Position numbers and translations under genes: made by a program. This document shows, one piece after another, positions 11,945 to 19,808 of a DNA stretch of 64,000 nt. Origin of the DNA: Chloroflexota bacterium (lineage in GTDB: Bacteria > Chloroflexota > Anaerolineae > Anaerolineales > UBA11579); the NCBI GenBank assembly GCA_016191875.1, contig JACPVG010000032.1:1-64000 (forward strand), in the 5' to 3' direction. The notes under the pieces were generated by a model. That model did not search any database. It saw only the letters and a list, made by a program, of their open reading frames with translations, and was not told where the DNA came from. Position 1 is the first letter of the stretch. Every line of letters begins with the position of its first letter.

Positions 11945-14900
11945 ACGCTCTGCTGGACGCGCTCAGTCAACTCGATTCTTTTGAACGCTTGCTGGCAGAC
12001 CTCAAGACCCCTGAGAGGCGAAACAGCCTGGGCCTGAGCCGGGCTGCGCGGCTCCCGGTTCTCGCCGCCCTGTATCAGGCCGACCCGCGTCCACTTCTCC
12101 TCCTCGTCACAAAGACCACCTCAGCGCTGACCCTGGTCGACGAGCTCGCCTTCTGGCTCCCGGATGTCCCGCGTTTCCTGTTTCCGGAACCCACATCCCT
12201 GTTCTACGAGAAAACTCCCTGGGGACACACCACCCGCCGGGAGCGTATTCAGATACTCACCCACCTGGTCGCCGAACAGGTCCCCGGTGCGCCGCGCCTG
12301 CCCGGGCCGCCGGTCATCATCGCCCCGGCCCGCGCGCTTATGGCCCGCACCCTGCCGCGTCGGGAGTTCATCAAAGCGACTCTCAACCTCAAGACCGGCC
12401 AGAGCGCTGGTCCCCTCCAATTGGCCAAGTCGCTGGCCTCAGCCGGCTACCAATCCGCCAATACGGTTGTCATGCCCGGCCAGTTTGCCCGTCGTGGCGG
12501 CATCCTGGATATCTGGGTGCAGGGCGATGAACAACCCGTGCGCCTGGATTTCTTCGGCGATGAAGTCGAAACAATCCGGGAATTCGACCCCTCCACCCAG
12601 CTCAGCGCCGGTCGTCGCGAACGCCTTCTGCTTCCCCCGGCGTGCGAGTTCCTGCCGGATGCTGCCGCCTTTACTCTCTCCGAGAGCGAGGAGTGGTCTG
12701 AATTCCATCTTCCGTTGCTTCATCGCTCTCCAGCCTCCCTGCTGGACTATTTGCCCCGCGACGCGCGCGTCATGGTCGATGACCGCCAGTCATTCGACGA
12801 TACCCTGGATGCGCTCGAGGAACAGGCCCTGACCTTGCGCTCCAGCCAGGAGGCTGATGGTCAGCTGCCCCCCGATTATCCGCTGCCCTACCTCACCCGG
12901 CCGGAGATCGGCGACCTGTTGAGCGCTCGCCAAACCATTGAACTGGGCCCGGCAGGCGGAGAAGATGCCGCCGAACTGGCGTATGCGTTTATTCCCGAAC
13001 AGCGGTTTGGCGGCCAGATCCAGGAATGTGTCGACCACATCCATCGCGCCCAGGCGCGCGGCGACGAGGTCGTGGTTATCTCGCGTCAGGCCGCCCGCTT
13101 GCAGGAACTCTACGAGCAGGGCCTGACAGATCTTCTATTTCCCGCTCCCCGCTTCAAGCCCGGCAGCCTCAGCGAAGGCTGGCTGCTGACCGCTCAGTCC
13201 GGCCGCCGCATTCACCTGCTGACCGACAGCGAGATCTTCGGCTGGCGGCGGCCGCAACCGCGCCAGCGCCGCCGCGAAACTGCCGAGACCCCGGAGGCTC
13301 TGTACCCGGACTTCCAACTTGGCGACTTCGTTGTCCACGTCGACTATGGAATCGGGCGTTTTCAGGGCATGGTGCGCCGCACCCTGGAGGGCAGCGAACA
13401 GGAATACCTGTCCGTTGAATACGCCAATGGCGACGTACTCTACGTCCCCATCCACCAGGCCGACCGGCTCGGTCGCTACATCGGCGCACGCGGCCACCGG
13501 CCGGCCGTCACCCGCCTGGGCGGCGTCGAATGGCACGGCATCAAATCCAGGGTACGTCGGGCGGTGGAAGAAGTCGCCCAGGACCTTCTGGAACTGTACG
13601 CCCGGCGCCAGGTCAGTGCGGGTTTCTCGTTCAATGCGGATACTCCGTGGCAAAAGGAACTGGAAGCCTCGTTTCCTTATGTAGAGACCGAAGATCAGTT
13701 GCGGGTCCTCGCCGATGTGAAGCAGGACATGCAGGCTCCCCGCCCGATGGATCGCCTGATCTGCGGCGACGTGGGCTACGGCAAGACCGAAGTCGCCCTC
13801 AGGGCCGCCTTCAAGGCCGCACAGGATGGCAAACAGGTCGCCGTTTTGGTTCCGACCACCATCCTCGCCCAACAGCACTTCCGCACCTTCCGCCAGCGCC
13901 TGGCGGCTTTCCCGGCCCAGGTGGAAATGCTCTCGCGTTTCCGCTCTCCGGCGGAACAGCGCGAGATTCTCAGGCGTTTGGCCCTCGGCTCGGTGGATAT
14001 CATCATCGGCACACACCGCCTCCTCCAGCCAGACGTGGTATTCAAAGACCTCGGCCTCCTGGTCATCGACGAGGAACAGCGCTTTGGGGTAACCCACAAG
14101 GAATTCCTCAAGCAGATGCGCACCGAAGTGGATGTGCTCACCCTCACAGCCACGCCCATCCCGCGCACGCTCTATATGGCGCTCACCGGCGCCCGCGACA
14201 TCTCCACCATCGACACGCCGCCGGAAGAACGTCTCCCCATCGCCACCCATGTGGGACCCTATTCCTCCGGCCTGGTTCGCCAGGCCATCCTCAGGGAACT
14301 GGAACGCGGCGGCCAGGTGTTTTTTGTCCACAACCGCGTCCAGACCATCGCCGGCATACAGCGCCAGGTTTCAGAACTCGTCCCCGAAGCGCGCGTCGCC
14401 ATCGCCCACGGCCAGATGCCCGAGAAGGAACTCGAACAGCGCATGCGCGAGTTCACCTCCGGCGAGATCGACGTCCTGTTCTCCACCTCGATCATCGAAA
14501 GCGGGCTGGATATCCCCAACGCCAACACCCTCATCGTCGACCGCGCCGACACCTTTGGCCTGGCGCAGCTCTATCAGTTGCGCGGCCGGGTGGGACGCGG
14601 CGCCCAGCGCGCCTATGCGTATTTCTTCCAGCATCGCACCCGCCAGGCCACCGAAGACGGCCGGGCGCGGCTGGATACCATCGCCGAGAACACCCATCTC
14701 GGCGCAGGCTTCAACATCGCCATGCGCGATCTCGAAATCCGCGGCGCCGGAGACTTCCTCGGAACGCGCCAGCACGGCCACATCGCCGCCGTGGGGTTGA
14801 ACCTGTATACCCGCCTGCTCTCCCAGGCCATCCAGGAAATTAAAGAACACGGCCGCCTGTCTGCGGACCACCTGCCGCGGGCGGTATCCCTGTTCCACCC

Positions 14901-15345
14901 GCTGGTCAATGTCGACCTGCCCCTCGGCATATCGATCCCGGAGGAGTACATACCGGACACGGAATTGCGCCTGCGGCTGTACCGCCGTCTGGCCGATACC
15001 CACGACCCGGAAGAGGCGGAGCGTCTGCGAACGGAGTTCACCGACCGGTTTGGGCCTCCTCCGCAGCCGGTTGAGAATCTGTTCTTTCATCTGAAGGTCA
15101 AGGCGCTCGCAGAGCAATGCGCCGTCGTCAGTGTTACCGCCGAATCGCAGCAGATCGTCATCCGCTTTCCAGCCCGCAGGGAAGGTGCTCCTCCCCGCAA
15201 GTTTCCTGCGCTGCCCCCGCCTGCCCGCGGCGGCAAAAACGCCATCTGGCTCACTATGGACGAGACCAACTGGCCGGACGATCTTCTAAAGGTCCTTACC
15301 GCGCTCGTCGAAACACCCCTGCCCCGCAACGCCAGGAATGACTGA
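11941..15345 (+). CDS. mfd: Transcription-repair coupling factor Mfd
   Basis: A 1134-residue SF2 translocase that removes RNA polymerase stalled at DNA lesions and recruits UvrA. The N-terminal third is the UvrB-like region. The RNA polymerase-interacting domain starts near residue 455 (LGDFVVHVDYGIGRFQGM). The RecG-like motor follows with Walker A CGDVGYGKTEVALRAAF, the DEEQ box VIDEEQRFGV, TATPIPRTLYMALTG, and the motif VI region YQLRGRVGRG. The C-terminal TRCF domain (LGISIPEEYIPD onward) ends the protein. Length is typical. It is coupled to pth by ATGA and shares a repair theme with recA, radC and uvrB elsewhere in the window. Confidence 0.99.
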   Translation: MNALLDALSQLDSFERLLADLKTPERRNSLGLSRAARLPVLAALYQADPRPLLLLVTKTTSALTLVDELAFWLPDVPRFLFPEPTSLFYEKTPWGHTTRRERIQILTHLVAEQVPGAPRLPGPPVIIAPARALMARTLPRREFIKATLNLKTGQSAGPLQLAKSLASAGYQSANTVVMPGQFARRGGILDIWVQGDEQPVRLDFFGDEVETIREFDPSTQLSAGRRERLLLPPACEFLPDAAAFTLSESEEWSEFHLPLLHRSPASLLDYLPRDARVMVDDRQSFDDTLDALEEQALTLRSSQEADGQLPPDYPLPYLTRPEIGDLLSARQTIELGPAGGEDAAELAYAFIPEQRFGGQIQECVDHIHRAQARGDEVVVISRQAARLQELYEQGLTDLLFPAPRFKPGSLSEGWLLTAQSGRRIHLLTDSEIFGWRRPQPRQRRRETAETPEALYPDFQLGDFVVHVDYGIGRFQGMVRRTLEGSEQEYLSVEYANGDVLYVPIHQADRLGRYIGARGHRPAVTRLGGVEWHGIKSRVRRAVEEVAQDLLELYARRQVSAGFSFNADTPWQKELEASFPYVETEDQLRVLADVKQDMQAPRPMDRLICGDVGYGKTEVALRAAFKAAQDGKQVAVLVPTTILAQQHFRTFRQRLAAFPAQVEMLSRFRSPAEQREILRRLALGSVDIIIGTHRLLQPDVVFKDLGLLVIDEEQRFGVTHKEFLKQMRTEVDVLTLTATPIPRTLYMALTGARDISTIDTPPEERLPIATHVGPYSSGLVRQAILRELERGGQVFFVHNRVQTIAGIQRQVSELVPEARVAIAHGQMPEKELEQRMREFTSGEIDVLFSTSIIESGLDIPNANTLIVDRADTFGLAQLYQLRGRVGRGAQRAYAYFFQHRTRQATEDGRARLDTIAENTHLGAGFNIAMRDLEIRGAGDFLGTRQHGHIAAVGLNLYTRLLSQAIQEIKEHGRLSADHLPRAVSLFHPLVNVDLPLGISIPEEYIPDTELRLRLYRRLADTHDPEEAERLRTEFTDRFGPPPQPVENLFFHLKVKALAEQCAVVSVTAESQQIVIRFPARREGAPPRKFPALPPPARGGKNAIWLTMDETNWPDDLLKVLTALVETPLPRNARND

Positions 15346-15478
15346 TTCGTTATCCGTACCAACCTGACGCTCTTGTCGCGAGCTGATAGTTACCCGCCTA
15401 TACGTATCGCGGCGTCGCGCTAACCATGAGTCCCTGGTCTTGCGATGCCGAAGTCCCCGGAAAATCGCGCCCAATGCC

Positions 15479-15507
15479 TTTACAAACCCTTCCACACCGG
15501 GTACAAT
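15479..15507 (+). promoter_or_regulatory. Promoter of the S1-domain gene
   Basis: TTTACA (15479-15484), a 17-bp spacer and TACAAT (15502-15507). The start near 15514 gives a leader of about 39 nt. The 15346-15478 stretch upstream shows nothing else recognisable. Confidence 0.65.
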
Positions 15508-15552
15508 CGTCCCTTGTGTGAAATCAGTAACGAAGTTGTAAGCGAGGCCATT

Positions 15553-16272
15553 ATGGAAGCAACCATCAATAACACCCCAGAACCAACCATTCAGCGGAAA
15601 CAACGCTTTACGGGCAAGGTTGTCAAAGCCACCCTGGCCGGCGCGGTGGTGGACATCGGGCTGGACAAACCCGGTGTCGTCCACATTTCGCAGCTGCGCA
15701 GTGAGCCTGTCAAACGCGTCGAAGATGCCATCCAGATCGGCCAGGAAGTGGACGTCTGGGTCCGCAGGGTCAAGCCCGAAGCCAATTACTACGACCTGAC
15801 GATGATCGAGCCGCTGGCGCTTGAATGGCGCGAAATAAAGAAGGGCGACACCGTCACCGGCAAGGTAGTTAAACTCGAGACTTTTGGCGCTTTCATCGAG
15901 ATCGGGGCCGAACGCCCCGGCCTGGCGCACATCAGCGAGCTCTCTCACGATTACATCCGCCGCCCTGAAGATGCGGTCAAGATCGGCGATGAAGTACAGG
16001 CGATGGTCCTGGAGGTCAACCGCCGCAAACGCCAGATCAAGTTGAGCCTCAAGGCGCTGTACGCCGAGCCCAAAGCCATCATGGAAGAACAAGAAGCAGA
16101 GGAACGCGTGCCCGCCAAGACAGCCTTCGAGATCGCTTACCGGCGTGCCCTTGAGGAAGGCGAGGACGATATCCCGGCGGCCGGCGAAGCAGAGGCGACG
16201 CCGGTCAGGAAGAAAACAGCCGCCGAGCGGGAAGAGATTCTGTCTCGCTCCCTTCAAAATCGACCCAGATAA
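15553..16272 (+). CDS. Protein with two S1 RNA-binding domains
   Basis: A 239-residue protein with two tandem S1 OB-fold domains, about residues 18-88 and 98-166. The first has FTGKVVKATLAGAVVDIG and KPGVVHISQL; the second has VTGKVVKLETFGAFIEIG and RPGLAHISELS. A charged, Glu/Lys-rich tail of about 70 residues follows. It resembles short RpsA-like or general S1 proteins that bind mRNA, but with only two domains it is not a full ribosomal protein S1. ATG 15553 is chosen because it has GAGG five bases upstream and lies after the promoter; an upstream in-frame ATG at 15445 precedes the promoter. A terminator follows at 16293. Confidence 0.93.
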   Translation: MEATINNTPEPTIQRKQRFTGKVVKATLAGAVVDIGLDKPGVVHISQLRSEPVKRVEDAIQIGQEVDVWVRRVKPEANYYDLTMIEPLALEWREIKKGDTVTGKVVKLETFGAFIEIGAERPGLAHISELSHDYIRRPEDAVKIGDEVQAMVLEVNRRKRQIKLSLKALYAEPKAIMEEQEAEERVPAKTAFEIAYRRALEEGEDDIPAAGEAEATPVRKKTAAEREEILSRSLQNRPR

Positions 16273-16292
16273 GTATCTGAGACTGCCGTCTG

Positions 16293-16325
16293 CATCCCGC
16301 CTTCTTTCTGGCGGGATGTTTGTTT
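16293..16325 (+). terminator. Rho-independent terminator after the S1-domain gene
   Basis: A 9-bp perfect stem CATCCCGCC/GGCGGGATG with an 8-nt loop, followed by TTTGTTT. Confidence 0.85.
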
Positions 16326-16367
16326 ATGCATGAACTGCAAATCCCGCGCCCACATACGCCAAACGTG

Positions 16368-17273
16368 ATGTCCTGGTTCGCACTCGCCCTGCTCGCGCCC
16401 CTGCTCTTCTCCATGACGATCCTGGTGGATAAGTTCATCGTCGAAATCCAGAGTCGCTACATTTGGGGACTGGCGCTTTTCACCACCACGATGGGCTTTG
16501 TCTTCGGCTTCATCTTCTGGGTCTTGAGCGGACGAGCCTGGCTGCCCGCACCCGATAACTGGCTTGTGCTGGTAACTGGCATGTTCACAATATGGGGCGG
16601 CATCTTCTATTTCAAGGCCCTCTCGCTAGAGACATCCAGCGCCATCACAGTCCTGCTGAACCTTCAGCCGCCTATTATCCTGGCGCTATCCTGGCCTCTG
16701 CTGGATGAAACCCTGACCGGGAATCAAATACTTGGCTTTATCCTGACGCTGGCTGTCGCCCTGGTGTTCTCCGCACATCGCCGCCTTGACGAGCGATTTT
16801 CCCTGCAATTCTCGCCGGCTCTGGGCTGGCTGCTGGCGGCCAACCTCCTGTGGTCGATGGGCGTCGTCTTGTTCAAATTCGCCGTTACCCCTGAAACCTT
16901 CCTCGCCAGCGCCGCCTACGAATCCTGGGGCATCTTTCTGGGCGGTGCCATTGCCGGGCTGCTCTTCCCCCGCATGCGCCGCGATTTCCGGCAGGTGCTG
17001 CGCAACCGCCCCTCCACCCTTGTTGTCATTGGCATCAACGAGAGCCTGTTCGTTGCCGCCAAATTCATCCAGCTTCTTGCGTTCACTCTTGGGCCGGTGG
17101 CGTTGGTGAGTGTTCTTGGCAGTACTTCGGTATTCTTCACGATGATCCTCGCCGCCATGCTGACTCTATGGTTCCCTTCGATTTACAAAGAAGATCTCGT
17201 CGTCCGCCGCCTCCTGGCGCGGGCCGGCTGGGCAACCATCCTCGTTCTCGGCGTCTGGCTGATTCAACACTAG
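16368..17273 (+). CDS. EamA/DMT-family transporter
   Basis: A 301-residue integral membrane protein with about ten hydrophobic helices in two EamA-type repeats. The first repeat contains GGIFYFKALSLETSSAITVLL, and the second starts near WLLAANLLWSMGVVLFKFA and includes LAFTLGPVALVSVLGSTSVFF. EamA proteins export or import small metabolites; the substrate is not predictable. ATG 16368 is used because hydrophobic sequence starts at once; an in-frame ATG at 16326 just past the upstream terminator would add 14 polar residues. Neither has a clear ribosome binding site. Its stop overlaps the convergent TPR gene's stop (CTAG). Confidence 0.9.
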   Translation: MSWFALALLAPLLFSMTILVDKFIVEIQSRYIWGLALFTTTMGFVFGFIFWVLSGRAWLPAPDNWLVLVTGMFTIWGGIFYFKALSLETSSAITVLLNLQPPIILALSWPLLDETLTGNQILGFILTLAVALVFSAHRRLDERFSLQFSPALGWLLAANLLWSMGVVLFKFAVTPETFLASAAYESWGIFLGGAIAGLLFPRMRRDFRQVLRNRPSTLVVIGINESLFVAAKFIQLLAFTLGPVALVSVLGSTSVFFTMILAAMLTLWFPSIYKEDLVVRRLLARAGWATILVLGVWLIQH

Positions 17274-18223
17274 GGCGAGGACTTCCTCCCCTGATCATCC
17301 TCCTTCGCTTTCGCCATGGCCCGGGCTGCCTGCACGAGAGCCAGCCAATCCGGTTCCAGGGCGGACACATCCAGCGGCGCGCCTGCTGGAAGGGCGCGTG
17401 CCAGCGCCTTCTCAGCCATTTCTTGTTTCCCCATGCGCAGGTAAAACACTGCCCGGTTGACCTCGACCCGCATCATATCGGGTACATCGCCCAGTTTCCG
17501 GAATATTTCGGCAGCCCTGCCAATTGAACCCAGTGCTCTGGTCACCTGCTGTAATTCGAACTGGGACAACGCCAGATTGTTGGCGCACTGTGCCCGCTTG
17601 CGAACGATTCCCAGTTGCGCGCTGAGCGCTTCTGCCCTGCGGAATTCTTTGCAAGCTGGCTCGTATTCTCCGCTAAGTACAGCGCACGCCCCCAGCAGCA
17701 TCAGCGTCTCAAGTCTGCATACCTGAACTCGCCTGGTTTTGGATCGCAGGTTCACATTCGGCTGCGCGCTCCGGCGGCATGCTTCAAAATTCCGTTCCGC
17801 CAGAAACCATTCCGCCTCGACGAGTCTATGTTCCGCCTTCCAATCTGGCCGTCTTCCAATGTCAACCATGTCCTTGATCGATTCAAATACCTGCCTGCCG
17901 GAATCAACCTCTCCCAACCATATCTTCAGCCGCGCCAGCAGCAACGCATGTTCGACCCACGACTCTGGCTTCCATTCCCGGCTGCGGGGCCAGAATCGCC
18001 CCAGAGCATCAGCCAGGCTTTCAGCCGTCGCCCTGGCATATCCCCTGGCGCAGACCTCGCGCGCAACCAGGAGCGCCAGCGCCCGGGTATCGGGCGTGCC
18101 CAGGCCAAATAACACCGCGCGGGCCATCCCGCTGTTCTCATTCTCAATCAGGCTTCCAACCCGCGCCAGCCAGTAATCCAGGTTTCGCCTGATCTGGCCC
18201 GGGAATTCTTCATCAGCCTTCAT
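17270..18223 (-). CDS. TPR-like helical protein, partner of the NB-ARC ATPase
   Basis: A 317-residue, largely alpha-helical protein with degenerate tetratricopeptide repeats. TPR-type pairs are best seen in LMLLGACAVLSGEYEPACKE, CANNLALSQFELQQVTRALG and AVFYLRMGKQEMAEKALARA. There is no signal peptide or membrane segment. Its ATG lies 11 bases inside the end of the NB-ARC gene, implying coupled translation. In many STAND proteins such repeats are the C-terminal sensor arm of the same polypeptide, so this looks like a sensor split onto its own gene. The function of the pair is unknown: transcriptional regulation and defence are both known for the class. Confidence 0.85.
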   Translation of the reverse strand: MKADEEFPGQIRRNLDYWLARVGSLIENENSGMARAVLFGLGTPDTRALALLVAREVCARGYARATAESLADALGRFWPRSREWKPESWVEHALLLARLKIWLGEVDSGRQVFESIKDMVDIGRRPDWKAEHRLVEAEWFLAERNFEACRRSAQPNVNLRSKTRRVQVCRLETLMLLGACAVLSGEYEPACKEFRRAEALSAQLGIVRKRAQCANNLALSQFELQQVTRALGSIGRAAEIFRKLGDVPDMMRVEVNRAVFYLRMGKQEMAEKALARALPAGAPLDVSALEPDWLALVQAARAMAKAKEDDQGRKSSP

Positions 18224-19598
18224 CCGGCAGATAACCCTGGAGGACATTCGTCAACAGGAAGGTCTCGGTCAGCTGGTGCAGTCCGTAGCGTCGCACGCCG
18301 GCGTTGCCGCGCGGTTCGATCAGCGAACGTTCATACAATTCCTGAATTCCGATGTTCACTTCAGTTTCACCCAGCCCACTGACCTGCCGCAGGTGTGCCA
18401 ACGAAGTCTCTGGAGCGGCTGTCAGCGCCAGGGATTTGAGCAGGGATCGCCCAACAGGGCTGAGGCTTTGCCACGCCCGCCGGAAAATGAAGTCATACAC
18501 ACCCCCCACGCGCTGAATATCGCCCTTTGCCAGGTCGTCTGCCACATGCCGTGCTGGAAAAACCAGCATCAGGCTGACCGCCAGGCGCAGGACCAGCGGA
18601 TTGCCGCCTGCTAGGTCAAAGATCCGCCGGCCATGGGCGCGGATGGCTGCCTCGCCTTCGGGCACGCCGACCTCCAGCGCGTGCTCCAGCATCAGGGCTC
18701 TGGCGTCTCCCCATTTCAGTTCGCGCAGGGCAACCAGGCGGCCGCGGCCATGCGCCACCGGCCGGGCCCGGCTCGTCAGGAGGAAGCGGGCCGCGCCTCG
18801 CCAGGGTTGCACGGCCTCCAGCAGACCTTCGATCTGATCGCCGGTCTCAATATTGTCGATCACCATCAAGACTGTCCGGCGCGCCAGCACTTCGCCCAGC
18901 GCCAGTTCGTACGCTGCCCCATCCATGGGAGGCAACCCCAATCGGATGCCAAGGTTCTCGTGAAGCCGGACGAGCAGGCTATCGCTTCCACTATCGTCGT
19001 ATTGTCCGGCTTCAAGCCGCAGCCACAGCACTTCATCGAATTCATCAAGCACCATTCTTGCTGCGGCATCTGCAAGGGCGGTCTTACCGATACCGCCCAG
19101 CCCGCTGATGATGAAGATGTTCTCCTCCTGTGGCGTTTCCAGCCACTCGCAGATTTCGGCCAGCAATTCGTCCACGCCAAACAGCCTCGAATACGTTTGG
19201 GGCGGGAGGCGCAGTTCGCCGCGCAGGCGGTGGCTGGCGCGCGCCTGCCGCTCTTGTTCCTGGAATATCCTCGCCAGCCGCTCGATGGCCTGCCGCTGCC
19301 GTCGGTTGACCTGGTCGGGACTGAGCCCTACCTGGTGGGCCACAGCCAGCACCGTTTGACTTTCGATGAATCTGAGGTGGAGAATCTTTGCCCCCAAAGG
19401 ATCAGTAGAGATCAGTCGCTCCAGACACTCAGAAACTGCCCGGCGCACCTGCTCGCGCCAGGAGGTCGCTTCACGCCAGAAGTCCCGCGCGTAGCGGCTG
19501 TATACTTGAGAGTGTTCAGGCTGAGAAGCAACCTGCTGCCATGCTTTGAGTGTTGTTTTGATTAGGGCGGTGAGTTTATCTATTCCGGGTTCCGGCAT
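18213..19598 (-). CDS. STAND-class HTH-NB-ARC ATPase
   Basis: A 461-residue protein. Residues about 55-112 form a helix-turn-helix resembling sigma-70 region 4 (LGAKILHLRFIESQTVLAVA then LSPDQVNRRQRQAIERLAR). The NB-ARC ATPase follows, with P-loop SGLGGIGKTALA (about 165-176), Walker B VLMVIDNIE (243-251), sensor-like RFLLTSRARP (271-280) and GGNPLVLRLA (331-340). A winged-helix domain covers about 375-455. No protease, nuclease or TIR effector is visible, so output is most likely through the N-terminal HTH. The usual TPR sensor is encoded by the overlapping next gene. A promoter with a perfect TATAAT lies upstream, and GGAAAGG precedes the ATG. Confidence 0.9.
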   Translation of the reverse strand: MPEPGIDKLTALIKTTLKAWQQVASQPEHSQVYSRYARDFWREATSWREQVRRAVSECLERLISTDPLGAKILHLRFIESQTVLAVAHQVGLSPDQVNRRQRQAIERLARIFQEQERQARASHRLRGELRLPPQTYSRLFGVDELLAEICEWLETPQEENIFIISGLGGIGKTALADAAARMVLDEFDEVLWLRLEAGQYDDSGSDSLLVRLHENLGIRLGLPPMDGAAYELALGEVLARRTVLMVIDNIETGDQIEGLLEAVQPWRGAARFLLTSRARPVAHGRGRLVALRELKWGDARALMLEHALEVGVPEGEAAIRAHGRRIFDLAGGNPLVLRLAVSLMLVFPARHVADDLAKGDIQRVGGVYDFIFRRAWQSLSPVGRSLLKSLALTAAPETSLAHLRQVSGLGETEVNIGIQELYERSLIEPRGNAGVRRYGLHQLTETFLLTNVLQGYLPDEG

Positions 19599-19633
19599 GC
19601 CTTTCCACCCTTTGGGCCACAGTAGTCTGACCC

Positions 19634-19662
19634 ATTATACGCTGGATTGGTTCATCCACAAA
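19634..19662 (-). promoter_or_regulatory. Promoter of the NB-ARC/TPR operon
   Basis: On the minus strand, TTTGTG (19662-19657), a 17-bp spacer and a perfect TATAAT (19639-19634). The start near 19627 gives a 29-nt leader. It sits inside a larger imperfect inverted repeat (19621-19630 with 19731-19741). The remaining 19599-19808 gap shows no other feature. Confidence 0.55.
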
Positions 19663-19808
19663 CCGGCGCATCCGGGCCGGGAGCAGCCTTACAGGTCAGA
19701 TCGCCCATGCGCGTGGAGCCAATATCCTGATCAGACGTACTCCGAATCGGGCCGCGCGAATGCAATGGCTGGCGCGCGTCTGTCCACTACCCGTCCTCTC
19801 GTCAGCCT

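Noticed and set aside
17270-19598. Calling the NB-ARC/TPR pair a defence system outright.
   Set aside because: There is no nuclease, TIR, protease or other effector and no neighbouring defence gene; the visible output domain is a DNA-binding HTH.
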